64,000 nt of DNA from Rhopalosiphum padi (lineage: Eukaryota; Arthropoda; Insecta; Hemiptera; Aphididae), in contig NC_083599.1 of the NCBI RefSeq assembly GCF_020882245.1, forward strand, positions 42,682,748 to 42,746,747, written 5' to 3'. Made by a program: the position numbers and the translations under genes. How positions within the stretch are numbered: position 1 is the stretch's first letter; each line of letters begins with the position of its first letter. Positions 23,200-37,100 of this stretch are shown in pieces. The notes under the pieces were generated by a model that saw only the letters and a program-made list of their open reading frames with translations, made no database searches and was not told the origin of the DNA.

Positions 23200-25620
23200 T
23201 TAAATACATGTTTAAAAAAATTTTTACAGCGATTAATATAATTAAATTTTGTTTTAGTGTAAAATTATATTGATGTGAAAAATATTTTATCTTAATACTT
23301 TGTACATTTGTTATTTACTTATTCTGGGATAATATTTCTAATGCTACCTATAATTTAATATAAATAAGACACTGATAAGATTTTGATTAATATATGACAA
23401 TGTAAATATATAGCTTATTTGTAAAAGGCGGTTTACATACAATGTAAATATATAGCTTATTTGTAAAAGGCGGTTCACACTCGTTAAGATTTTTGTTATG
23501 TAAATACTAAATAGTGTAACTGTGAGAATAAAATATTTAATATTACTTATAAACTATAGTATTATTATATAGCAATATATTATGATATCACTATATTGTA
23601 TGATATATTGGTATCATGCCAGTAAGTTAAGCCCCTGATATTAAAAGGTAGTAAATAAGTTGGGCCCCGCTACGAACCTTTAGCGCAACTGGGTTTAAAG
23701 TTTTGAAAACCTATGAAACTATAATATTGTATATTGATTCAATTTACTTTTAAATAATTCTGTTACAGTAATGCTCTACGTTATATTATTGTAATAGGAT
23801 GTATCTGTTTGAGCCGGTAACATAAATACATAATATCATAGTGGTACACCGCCTGGACACCTTTTTTTTTCCTATAATTTTTTTTATACACTCGAAAATT
23901 TTTTCTTGGTAAAAATCTAAATTTATTTAATTGTAAACATTTAAAAATAATTTCTATTCAAAAATACTGAAATATTTTCAATAAAAATAACATTTAGAAA
24001 ATATTCGATATACATACGTGAATATTAGTATATATATTATTATGATTTTAGTAATTTGTATTAAAATATAAATTTAATACTACATTTGTCGACGATTAAA
24101 AATGCAATAATTTGTGGAATATATAAATTTGTAAATTAAAATATAATTTCAATAGTGTAACTTGGGTATAGGTATTCGTAAAACGTATCACAGTGAAACA
24201 TAATATCTCATGTAGTTCACCCATATTATAACGTTATAATATTGTACAATATTAATATAAACCTACAGGCTACAAGTTACAACTTTCATTATTATATATA
24301 TGTCTCGTTTGTCTCGTTGAAAAATAAGTTGACCTCGAGATTATTATTTTGTCTATACAATATTCAAGTGTAGGTACCTACCCATAGGCGGAGATTTGAT
24401 TGAATTTTAGGGGGGGGGGGCTTAAATCTTTCTTTGCAAAATAAGCCGTAAGGGCTTTGCCCCAATACCCCCTCACTAATATCTATATTATCTTTAATAC
24501 GCATTCACTACTAAATAACCAACTAATAATTACCAACTAAAAAGGAAATCTATACTAAATACGCATTACTAACTACATTATTATGTACTTTAAAATCATT
24601 AATGATAATAATACAATAAATATTTTATAATGTACAATATTTAATAATGAGTTATTAAATTTTTCAATCTGTCGCGACGGTCGCCCGGTGCGCGCCGATG
24701 ACGAGTAGGTATATGTTGTAATAATTATTATATTGACAAAATTTCGGGAAAAAAAATATTTTGTAAAGTTCCAAGATTTTGGCAATTGTTGTAAAATAAG
24801 TCCAACGTCCGGCCAGCCACTTGACTTTGAAAAATGTTTAATAACTTTGGGGGGCTTTCGATCTTTTTGGGGAGACTAAGCCCTAAGGAAATTTTGTTGT
24901 AACGAAAATTCGAATAACCTCTTTATAAGCCCTGCTTTTCGGCGGGGGACTTCTATGACTTTCGTTATAACGGGATTTTTTGTTGTAACGGGAATTTACT
25001 GTATATATATATAGTATGATCGTATGAATATTTAGTATACTTTACTTTAATTGCATACGTATATTTATATATATATATACTAGAGCTTGTCGCAATAAAA
25101 ATTACCATATTATATTGCTTACCAAACGTAGGTATGCAATAAAATCAAAGTAACAGATATATTTACTATATGTTTATATAACATTTAAAGTTAAACAAGA
25201 ACATTTAATAAATACGAAAAATCGAATAAGTAAATGCTATTTAAGGTTTGTCAAACCTAGTATAAACATTAGTTGAACAGAAAAAAAATGTTAATATTTA
25301 ATTTAAAAGATTCACTTTTATGAATAATATGAAAAATATTACATTGATGTGAATATTATATTTTATCTTTGTACATTTGTTATTTACTTATTCAGTGATG
25401 ATATTTCTAATATTACCTATAATTTATAATTTAATAAGACACTGATAAGATTTTGATTAATATATGACAATGTAAATATACATAGCTTATTTGTAAAAGG
25501 CGGTTCACATACAATGTAAATATATATAGCTTATTTGTAAAAGGCGGTTCATATTCAGATATTCTTATAAGACTATTGTGATGTAAATAGTGTAACTGTG
25601 AGAATAAATTATTTAGTATT
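23200..25620. repeat. Long non-coding repeat unit R1
   Basis: This ~2.4 kb unit is bounded by direct repeats of about 300 bases, at about 23260-23550 and 25330-25620. Each contains a pair of ~41-base repeats with the word gcttatttgtaaaaggcggt. It recurs as R2 (25905-28182) and in copy B (52560-55600). An antisense open frame around 24573-24785 recurs in each unit but changes length and reading, so it is not called a gene. The direct terminal repeats recall a TRIM or a large satellite monomer, but no retroelement signals were found. Confidence 0.7.
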
Positions 25621-25904
25621 AAAAAAATAAAATTAAAATATAAAAAAAAAAAAATTAAAACCTAACATAACCTTAATACCTTATTGTATAGGATAATGTA
25701 TTAATATAATTTATAATTTTATTTCGATTGAAGAAAGATTTTAGATTCTGAGAGGGCTGAGAGGAGCTTTAAAATTAATTGGTTATAAAATGATGCGTTT
25801 TATGTGTATGTGTATGTTTCCGGAGTCCGGACGTATGTATGTCACTTTTTTGAATAAAGTACAAAAGATAAAATTTTATTTATTGACTAATTATTGACTT
25901 TATA
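25621..25904. other. Spacer between R1 and R2
   Basis: Matches copy B at about 55601-55850 up to aagataaaatt. There A switches to a second repeat unit while B continues into other sequence. Confidence 0.6.
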
Positions 25905-28182
25905 TTGATTAATATAAGCTATATATGTAAATATATAGCTTATTTGTAAAAGGCGGTTTACATACAATGTAAATGTATAGCTTATTTGTAAAAGGCGGTT
26001 CACACTCGTTAAGATTTTTGTTATGTAAATACTAAATAGTGTAACTGTGAGAATAAAATATTTAATATTACTTATAAACTATAGTATTATTATATAGCAA
26101 TATATTATGATATCACTATATTGTATGATATATTGGTATCATGCCAGTAAGTTAAGTCCCTGATATTAAAAGGTAGTAAATAAGTTGGGTCCCGCTACGA
26201 ACCTTTAGCGCAACTGGGTTTAAAGTTTTGAAAACCTATGAAACTATAATATTGTATATTGATTCAATTTACTTTTAAATAATTCTGTTATAGTAATGCT
26301 CTACGTTATATTATTGTAATTGTAATAGGATGTATCTGTTTGAGCCGGTAACATAAATACATAATATCATAGTGGTACACCGCCTGGACACCTTTTTTTT
26401 TCCTATAATTTTTTTTGTACACTCGAAAATTTTTTCTTGGTAAAAATCTAAATTTATTTAATTGTAAACATTTAAAAATAATTTCTATTCAAAAATACTG
26501 AAATATTTTCAATAAAAATAACATTTAGAAAATATTCGATATACATACGTGAATATTAGTATATATATTATTATGATTTTAGTAATTTGTATTAAAATAT
26601 AAATTTAATACTACATTTGTCGACGATTAAAAATGCAATAATTTGTGGAATATATAAATTTGTAAATTAAAATATAATTTCAATAGTGTAACTTGGGTAT
26701 AGGTATTCGTAAAACGTATCACAGTGAAACATAATATCTCATGTAGTTCACCCATATTATAACGTTATAATATTGTACAATATTAATATAAACCTACAGG
26801 CTACAAGTTACAACCTTCATTATTATTATGTCTCGTTTGACTCGTTGAAAAATAAGTTGACCTCGAGATTAATATTTTGTCTATACAATATTCAAGTGTA
26901 GGTACCTACCCATAGGCGGAGATTTGATTGAATTTTAGGGGGGGTTTAAATCTTTCTTTGCAAAATAAGCCGTGAGGGCTTTGCCCCAATACCCACTCAC
27001 TAATATCAATATTATCTTTAATACGCATTCATTACTAAATAACCAACTAATAATTACCAACTAAAAAGGAAATCTATACTAAATACGCATTATACTAACT
27101 ACATTATTATGTATACTTTAAAATCATTAATTAATAATACATCAACTATTTTATTATTTGAGTATAATAAACCTATTTTGATTAGCGAATATATTATCAA
27201 TAACATTCTCAATATTGATATTAATATCTTTTTCAATGTATAATATTGAGTTATTAAATTTTTCAATTCGTCGCGTCGGTCGCCCGGTGCGCGCCGATGA
27301 CGTAGGTATATGTTGTAATAATTATTATATTGACAAAATTTCGGGAACAAAAATATTTTGTAAAGTTCCAAGATTTTGGCAATTGTTGTAAAATAAGTCC
27401 AACGGCCGGCCGGCCACGTGACTTTGAAAAATGTTTAATAATTTTGGGGGGCTTTCGATCTTTTTGGGGAGACTAAGCCCTAAGGAAATTTTGTTGTAAC
27501 GAAAATTCGAATGAGCTCTTTATAAGCCCTGCTTTTCGGCGGGGGACTTCTATGACTTTCGTTATAACGGGATTTTTCGTTGTATTGGTATTCGTTGTAA
27601 CGGAAATTTACTGTATATATATAATATAGTATATAGTAATATAGTATATATATAGTATGATCGTATGATTATTTAGTATACTTTACTTTAATTGCATACG
27701 TATATTTATATATATATATATATATATACTAGAGCTTGTCGCAATAAAAATTACCATATATTGCTTACCAAACGTAGGTATGCGATAAAATCAAAATAAC
27801 AGATATATTTACTATATGTTTATTTAACATTTAAAGTTAATCAAGAACATTTAATAAATACGAAAAATCGAATAAGTAAATGCTATTTAAGGTTTGTCAA
27901 ACCTAGTATAAACATTAGTTGAACAGAAAAAAAAATGTTAATATTTAATTTAAAAGATTAACTTTTATGATTAATATGAAAAATATTACATTGATGTGAA
28001 TATTATATTTTATCTTTTTACATTTGTTATTTACTTATTCAGTAATGATATTTCTAATATTACCTATAATTTATAATTTAATAAGACTGATAAGATTTTG
28101 ATTAATATATGACAATGTAAATATACATATTTGTAAAAGGCGGTTCACATTCTTATAAGATTTTTGTGATGTAAATAGTGTA
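25905..28182. repeat. Long non-coding repeat unit R2, copy A only
   Basis: A second near-identical copy of R1, offset by about 2.53 kb. It lacks part of the left direct repeat and has an extra ~100 bases around 27130-27235. It is cut at its right end by retroelement sequence, after gtaaatagtgta at 28182. Copy B has a single unit at this place. Confidence 0.75.
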
Positions 28183-28620
28183 GTAAACCGGTGTTTTTCA
28201 CATAAAAACAAGGTTCCAAAGTACAAACTTAAAACAACTTCCACCGGAATAGGCCATTAGTATAGGCATTTCATTACCTAGCACCAGAGCTAGTAACAAA
28301 ATCACCTTCCTATTGACGTCATTCGTCCTCTCCTTATCATAGTTTATTCCATATAAATAGCGGCCCTGATCACCCAAAGCTCTAGAGACTGTACAGCCGT
28401 CGAGCTATAGTCATTCCCAGTTTATGTACTTATATGAGTCGCGGACTTTGTAACAGCCACATCGCTGCTTATACGAGTACTTCCCAGTTATAGACTATTT
28501 TAAATATTTTCCCTCCGGTAATAGATTTACACATAGTAAATCTGTCGAAACACTTTTATATATAAGTATAAGTTAATTTTCAATAAACAGTTTTAAATTA
28601 CAAAGTGTTAACTTTATTTT
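28183..28620 (+). mobile_element. LTR-like sequence of a Gypsy-type element
   Basis: This segment starts where R2 is interrupted. It has a TATA box in ccatataaatagcgg (28352-28357) and a poly(A) hexamer aataaa at 28582-28587, in the order expected for a 5' LTR. The exact borders and primer-binding site could not be fixed. No matching 3' LTR was found in the window. Confidence 0.55.
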
Positions 28621-29056
28621 TACCAATTATTTTTCAACCTCTAGCTATCTTCTATGCTGAAGCAGAAAGACACGTGCCACCGTCGTTAAAGAAGTATTGC
28701 AGTAACCGAGTGATGATAGCACGAGTACAGCGGTTACTACATACAATTCGGAGTCAGGTGTGGGGTTACACTTCATCAGCAGAAAAAACTTGTTTGGCTT
28801 AATCAAAGGAAGTACGCTGAGACCCATCGACGGAGCCGCGTTCACGAAGCACAACAAGAAAGGAATAGAGTTCTGTGGAGCATTCACGCACACAGGTTCA
28901 AGCATTTTCTAGGAGGGAGGTTTCAATTCAAGGACCAAGTTTTTCACTCAATAGATTCAAGCTCTGTAAGTCATTTGAATAATATTTTGTATGTCTGATA
29001 GGTTAGGCGAAAATTGGTAAATCGTAGCTTATAACCCACAAACACTTAAAATCAGA

Positions 29057-29932
29057 ATGGCTAACGCAGATAAATTAGGATTTGAGAGGGCACTTAAATT
29101 GGTACCATCTTTTCAAATGATGACCGAATCGGACTTAGCTTCTTTCGAAGCTAAATGCGAGTTCATTTTTAAAAGTATTCCCGATAGTCTAAAACCTAGT
29201 ATTTTAGAAGCTATACTAGCGCAATTAAAAGGAAATGCATTGGAGGCAATACGTTATAAGGAAATTACAACTTGGGACGAATTAAAAAAATTATTTAGAA
29301 CAATTTTTGGTTTGGCACATTCGGTGTCATATTTACAAGTACAACTTATAGTCAGATAAGACAAGGCACTAAAGAAACAGTAAAATAATTTTCGATTAGA
29401 ATTGAAAAAACCGCACATGAATTAACACACGCATTAACCGTAGATAAACCGAAAATAGAGGCTGGCATAATAGCGCAAACTGTACAAGCTCACGCATTGA
29501 GTGTATTTGTAGCGGGTATATCGCAGTCGATCGGAATAATCTTAAAGGCACGAAATATTAAAATATTTGAAGAGGCGGTACTCCACACTATGGAGGAGGA
29601 AAAAACAACAGATTATTTTAGTAAAATGCACTGAAATAATACATCGGAAAATAATAAAAATAAATCGAATATAAAAAGTACTAAAGATAAGAGTAATATT
29701 AAATGCCACCGATGCGATAAATTTGGACATTATGCTAATGAGTGTAGGACTAGTGAACATAAAATACCTAATTTTCGTAATCCGAACAGCGGTCAAAGTA
29801 CAAGTAGAGAGATTAAAAAAGAATATTCTAGTAAATTTTGCAAATATTGTAAAAAGTCTAATCATGATATTATCGAGTGCTTTAGATTAAAAAATAAAAA
29901 CACAGAAAACAACAAAGAGATCTGTTGAGGAA
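29057..29932 (+). pseudogene. Gypsy-type gag remnant with two zinc knuckles
   Basis: The frame from 29057 gives about 100 residues of capsid-like gag, then stops. The gag reading continues in other frames with further stops. Two zinc knuckles of the CX2CX4HX4C type lie at 29704-29745 and 29839-29880, in one frame that differs from the start frame. The order of capsid region and then knuckles identifies the nucleocapsid end of a Gypsy/errantivirus-like gag. The usual role is packaging element RNA. At least one frameshift and several stops make this copy inactive. Confidence 0.82.
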
Positions 29933-30016
29933 ATACAGGCAGGCAGTAACATACGCATTATAACGCCTATAGAGCAGAAACACATAACGTGTTTTTCTGA
30001 TAAATTTATAAAAAAT

Positions 30017-30394
30017 TAAATTAAATTTTTAATTGATAGTGGTTCAGAGATGAACATTATAAAAATCTCAAGTTTAAAAGGACATATTATTATAAATGAA
30101 AGAGATAAAAAAAATATCAAGGGCATTCACGCAAGTCCAGTAGAGACAATAGGGTCGGTAGTGATTCTGATTTATATTAATCAACAACCTTTCGTTGTTA
30201 AATTCGACATTGCGAATAATGATTTCCCAATACCTGAAGCAGGTATTATAGCCATAACATTTCTAAAATTAAATAAAGTTGTGTTAGATTGGGATAAAGA
30301 GGTACTAATTATACCAGAAAAAATAAAAACTAGTCCATTAATACTTCCGCCACGAAGTAATTGTGTGTTAAAAAAAAAGCCGATGAAAAAATAA
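30017..30394 (+). pseudogene. Retroelement aspartic protease remnant
   Basis: A LIDSGSEMN motif (Asp-Ser-Gly at 30035-30043) opens a frame running to 30394. It has the hydrophobic strand pattern of retropepsin-like proteases that normally follow gag in Gypsy elements. No reverse transcriptase, RNase H or integrase follows; element-like sequence fades by about 30480. The element is therefore truncated 3' of the protease. Confidence 0.7.
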
Positions 30395-30499
30395 ATTATA
30401 AATTAATAACAGTAAAAAAATTTGAAATCACCGAAGACGTGATTGTAGCTAATAGTATCAGCCTTGTCAAAGGTGATACAGTAATTACTAATTAGTAAT

Positions 30500-31106
30500 A
30501 TAATTAATTTTATCCTTCGTCTTTATATTTCATTATTCAGTGTGAATGTATACATGTGACTACGTGAGTATGTATAACTATGTATGAATAAAATTAATTA
30601 TTTATGTATTTTCATATCATTCTTTTAACACTGATTCCTACTAAATTTTGAGTCAGGTAATTAAAATATAAAAAAATGTATTTTTAATACTTTTTAATTA
30701 TAATTATTATTTAATAATAATTATCAGTGTGAATTAATTTATTATACGTTAATAGTTCATTTTTAGTTGCAATAATTTATATTTTAATTTTAATAGTGCT
30801 TATAATTATAGTTCAGACTTTACTTTATTTTAATTTTTTATTTATTTTACATAACGTAGTGTCAAGCATATTCAATTCCATTTTTTCACTCAAAGAAATT
30901 TATTCAAATTCTGATTTTTGAAATTTTTAAGTATACTTAACGGCCATGTTTTCAATTATTTAGATTTTGTATTCCATTTAAGGAGTATCTTATGGTGATA
31001 CTTATTTACTTTATTTTGTAAATTGTGAAGAAAATGATTTTTTGAAAATATGGATATATATAAATAAATATTATATATACATATAAATTAATTAGAGAAT
31101 TCTTTA
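30500..31106. other. AT-rich region upstream of the esterase
   Basis: No gene was seen. This is the likely 5' flank of the esterase, but no distinct promoter motif could be assigned. Confidence 0.5.
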
Positions 31107-34100
31107 ATGTTTAGTTTGAAAATGTGGGCAGTTTCTATTACTTGCATTCTATTTTTGAGTGCTGTAATTTGTAATCCAGTAGTAAGGATTAAAAACGGTG
31201 CAATAAAAGGACAAAATTTAAAATCGAGAAATGGCCGAGATTTTTATTCTTTTACCGCTATACCATATGCAAAACCGCCAATAGATGAACTTAGATTTAA
31301 GGTAAATTTTATTGAAATTTTGGATGAGATACAATAAAATGTTGATAATAATATTTTATAATTTATTGTAGCCTCCAGAAAAAGTAGATTCGTGGGAGAG
31401 TATTTTAGATGCCACAAAAGAATCAAATATGTGTACGCAAAATAACCATTTCTTTTCGTCAATTAGACACTTAACATTTGGCAAGGAAGACTGTTTATAT
31501 TTAAATGTTTACACACCAAATGTTAATGGAAAACTTCCGGTAATGTTTTGGATACACGGTGGAGGATTTCTTGCTGGACATAGTGGATCAAACGTATATG
31601 GACCTGAATATTTTATGGATAAAGATGTTGTTTTTGTATCTATAAACTATAGACTTGGATTATTTGGTTAGATTTGTTTACGCTTAACTATAAACTGTTT
31701 TGAAATTAATATTTAATAAAAATAATTTGTTATTACTTAGGATTTATAAGCACCGAAGACGACGTGATACCAGGGAACTATGGATTAAAAGATCAAGTCA
31801 TGGCATTACGTTGGGTTCAAGAAAATATTGCTAATTTTGGCGGTGATCCTAGCCAGGTAACAATATTCGGCGAAAGCGCGGGCGGTGCCAGTACTGGTTA
31901 TCACTTGTTATCGCCGATGAGTAAAGGCCTGTTCCATAAAGCCATACTCCAGAGTGGTACACCAATGTGTCGTTGGGCTGTTTCTCCACCTGGGTTAATT
32001 CGTAAGCGTACCGAGGCAGTTGCTACTATCGCTGGATGTCATTTCAATACTTCCGAAGAAATATTAAGCTGTTTAAAACAACTCCCAGCTAATTATATTG
32101 TCGAACTTCATAATAAATTTATCGTGAGTATTGTATCTCTGTGGCCTGTGGACGCCTTTATCTTTCCTGTCTGTGCAATCTTTACTTTGCACCCATTATT
32201 GTATTGTATTGACGTATTGTTGTTCTACTATCAAGCGGAGTACCGATTACAATAAAAAATATTTCAATGTAAAACATTAAACAATATTCACATCCTTAAA
32301 GAGGCGGATAGGCCTATTGAGAAATCGGGATTTTCCCGGTGGGCCCCTGTCCGTACCAAATTATGGGGCCCCCAGTCTCAACACGGTATTTTATGTTTTA
32401 AATGTTATTAATAATACAATAATAATATCGAACTATATACAATTTGGAAACAGTTTATTAAGTTTATTTTATTGGTAGGTATTTGATTTATAATTAAAAA
32501 TGAAATAAATACTTTTGCGTTTACGTTAATAAAACATATATAGACATATTATAGTACGTTTTCTAGGCAGTTTACAATACCTAGGGAAAATGTATTAGTT
32601 AGTTATAATTATAAATTATAACTTATAATTATTATATAATAAATGAAAACATTAACCAATTTTTTATGTGTATTAATATATAATTGAATTTGTATCCTTT
32701 ATATAATAATAAGTAAAATAAATAAATAAATAATTTTTTTTCGCATTGTACAAGTTATTTTTAGATCGTTAATTATTCAAAATTAAATACCAGTTATATT
32801 ACATTATAATTCGTTTCATAAAATTCCCGTTATTGTTATAAAACACCCAGTCACTTAATTCAGTAATTAATCGATCAATAAATAAGTTTTAATTTGCGAG
32901 CATTTTAGTATATAATATTATACAAGTGCAATTAGTATCCTGACCCTAAACGAAAATTTTGTTTTAGGCGCAATTGGTCCATGCCCGTTTTCTATGTATA
33001 TTATGAATAAGGTTAGGTTAGGAACCTAACTATGTTAATTAATAATTATACTTAAAGTAAAATTAAAATATTTTATGTTTCAGGAGTGGGTTAATCATCC
33101 ATGTATAATATTTCCACCTGTGGTTGAATCGTGCGATTTAAACCAAGAATCGTTCCTATGTAACCATCCATTTACTGACTTTAAACAAGAATCTTTTGTA
33201 CCTACTATTATTGGTTTGAATTCGGACGAAGGTGGTGTATTTGCTGCATGTAAGTAAAATTACTATATATTTGGCTTATTTTATATCAATGCATTAACTA
33301 TACTGTAGTACTATTTTAATTAATGAATATATATTTCAAAATAAACAATAATCCAAAAAATAAAGATGAACACCACATAATTTATTAGCTTATGTAGTGC
33401 TTTAAATTGTACTGTGATCCCATAAATATTAAAGTATAATACTATAAAACTAAAATATATTTTATTATAAATATTTCATAGACTAAGTTATTGCGTACTA
33501 TAACTGCAGTTAGCAAGTTTGAGTACAGAAACCGGTTTTTGGTTGATGGATAAAAGAAGATCAAAGAGGCCTTGACTATTTAGTTAAAACAAGTGTTTTT
33601 AATACAAGATATTAATTAGGGCGAATGGCGAATGTAAGTTCCTACACGAGAGTAGCAGGTACAAGAAATACATAAGTTAGAACCTACACGGCGAAAAAAT
33701 GTGTATACTATGTATATACGAATTTTCAAAAATAAATATATGACAATTAAAAAATATAATAAAAATCGCATAGCGTGTTGTCACAAATAAATATAATATA
33801 ATGATAAGAATATTAATTATATTTAATTAATATTATTATTATTAAAATAAATATTTTGTATGTCAAAAAATACAGATAATAAAATATTTTATCTTTCGCC
33901 CTACGTCGAGTCGGGATATTATTATCAGCTTGTAGCTTGTCGCATTTTCCCGTAATTTCGTATAGGTTTTGCTTTAAATGGAGTATGTGTACTTCAATGT
34001 ATTTTAGTACCAGAATGTCTCAATAAGTTCGAACTACGGTTTTTACTTATTATTATATTATATTTATTTGTGACAATGCGCTATGTGATTTTTATTATAT

Positions 34101-37100
34101 TTTTTAAAAATTCCTATACACATGTTTAATTTTTTCCGCCGTGTAGGAACTGACATACGTACCTGGTTTTTACCGTGTAGGAACTAACGTATGTAATTGT
34201 TTACCGTTTACCTGCTACTCTCGTGTAAGAACTTACTATTCGCCATTCATTACCTATCGATTTCTTTAACTATTAGATTTTTTGATAATATGTTATTTAA
34301 ATAATTTTAAATAATTAAAATAACAATATTCTTGAAAAAAATGTTTATATCTAAATTAATTATAAATAATAAAAAATTATAAAATGTTAAATTTTTTAGT
34401 AAAAGGAAAAAAAATTAATGCATACTGAAATTAATGCATACTGAAACTAAAAATCTAAAAACATAGATATTTATATTTCAAATTTGGACGAAATTACATA
34501 TTTATTCGATGAATAATTTTATATGATTATTTTATAATGATTTAAAAACATTGGTGGAGACTTAAAACTTTTACGTTTATTATGAATTTTATCAAAATAT
34601 GCAAATTAATTTATAAATAATACTTATTTACCTTAAAGTTACTTTTAAAACTACTTTATAACTAGTTATTAGAGTTCTATAAATTATAATTTATTTTTAA
34701 TTGTTTAAAATTTGTATTAATTTGTCACATATGAAATATTTTTACTTTTCATATTTGTTATTTTGTTGTATTTTGGGAAAAAAATCATGCGCCATAATTT
34801 AGATTTGTATTTTAGCTACAATGTATTAATTACATTTAGGTTTATTATTTTAGGTCATAAAGTATGAATTCATAAACAAAGTATAGATATTTTATATTTT
34901 ATGTAGATTTTAAAGACATAGTACTTAAAACAAAGCATAGGTAATAAGTACGAATAGTACGATGAAATGTACAAAATATTTTAACTCTTTTTAAGATATT
35001 TTTGGTATGAAAAATCTTTAATTTTTTATCATTTTTTTCTATGATTGCTGTTAAAAAATCATTTAATCAACATTTTTGAAAATTTAATACAAGATCGATT
35101 ACTACTGGAAATTAAAATAAATCATCAATTTAACATTAAAATTCTATGATAATTATATGTTTTAATTATTTATTTCGTGTAAAATTAAGTGATGTTGGTT
35201 CCAATGTTCCAAGTATATCGAGATTCAAGATTGATTAGCATTTTAAATTCTATTTACGGTAAAGTTTAACCTAACCAGACATTGTCTTTATCACTAGACA
35301 TCTAGACATATTACGTACCCAATTTAAAATAAAATCATAACGTTAATAATAATTAAGTACAATAGGTTAACGTTACGTTATAATCAATAGTAGTAATAAA
35401 ATTTAAATAGGTATTCAAAAGTTTATGATTTGATTATTATTACTTCTACACACTTTTTAATTTTGTATTGTATACACATTTTAGTCTCTGGCTATAAGCA
35501 TATTAAAATTCAAATAATGTTAGAAAATAATATGAAGCATTAAAGGACTAGATTTGTAAAATTTTTCGGCTTATAGAATACAAATTTAAGCTGCCAACAA
35601 TAGCCTTTTTTATTTTATTGTTTAATAAACAAAATGTTCTTCATCAGTACTAATACACTTACAATATGACTATATTGTACGTTTGGTATTGAATAATAAA
35701 ATATACAAACACAGTAAACATTTATAACTTACAAGTTATAAATTAATTTGAAACTTTTAATTTCATAATTGAATACTTCAATGCTATACATAATATCTAA
35801 CAATTACCTAATAAATTATTATAATTCTTTCAAAGATTTTAAAACATTTGACACTTAATAGCGAAGCAATTTCAATCAATATTGACGCAATTACTCTTAC
35901 TTTCAATTGTTCGATAACTTCATTGTTTGTTTGAATTCATAAAAGATAAGCCCATCATTTTCTAATATATCTTTAACTAGAAAATTTCGACTATAAGTCA
36001 AAACTCTCCATATTGTAAATTGTTAATATTAAAACAACTTTAAAAATTAAAAATTAGTGTTCGCAAATTACATCGTTTTAAATTAAATATTTAAGTAATT
36101 TTAAAAACAATTTAAAGCAGGCATGTCAAACACGTGGTCAATTTCAATTAAACTTTAAAACATTATTCACCTGAGTTTAAGGATTTATAAGATTACTTGT
36201 ATGCAAATGCTTATTGTTGTTATGCATCACTTTAAATTTCATACTATACTTTTTAAATAGATAAATTGTATAATCATATCTTCTTCGGTTAATTTGTTCA
36301 ATTTTAAAGTAAGTAATAAATATTTTGGTTGTATCTATAAATGTGATTTTACAAAACAAAATTATTTATCATAAATTATTAATTAAAATATAGATAAGTC
36401 GATTGGAAAAATTCCTGATTTCCGGGTTTGTCAATCTATCACTAAATTTTTAATTCATATTTTCAGCTTTATTCAACGAAACTTCACTTCAATACCCGGA
36501 ACTGTCTACCGATAGTAATCGCCTGTTGCCTATTTTATTAATGTACAAACATATGTCATTGCCTAAACATATGGACGAAATTAATAATCGGATCATTGAA
36601 AAGTATTTTCCATCGGGAAAAATAGAGAGCGATTCGCATTTGGATGCAGTTAAAGTATTATATTATATATAATTTTATAAATAAAGCAATTTTTTTAAAC
36701 ATTGAAATACATTTTTTAAATAATTAATTATAGATGATCGGAGACGGCTCTTTTATTACGTGTACCATGGACATGAGCATTAAATTAACTTCACCAGTCT
36801 ATTTTTATTTATTCGTTTATCAAAATGAGTTTTCATTCAACCAATTTTATGGCGATTGTAAAAAGTCTCTTGGAGTAAGTCATGCTGATGAATTGATTAG
36901 TTTGTTTTCATTGAAGGAATTGAATCCCAAAGGATTAGGTGACAAAGATATAGAAATGTCAAAGCTTATGGTTAATATTTGGGTCAAGTTTGCATCATCT
37001 AAGTGAGTATAATATTTATTTATTTAAGTTATATTTAAAAGTCAGAATAAAATTAAAAATACATTTTATAACTTTATTGTATAACTTACTTAATAGTCAT

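Noticed and set aside
23402..23480. Repeats of gcttatttgtaaaaggcggt as a possible CRISPR-like array
   Set aside because: There are only two adjacent copies per site, with nearly identical spacers, and they recur at the ends of a eukaryotic repeat unit.
24573..24785. Recurring antisense frame in repeat units R
   Set aside because: The R2 version (27099-27371) differs by indels and the reading diverges, so it is repeat sequence rather than a gene.
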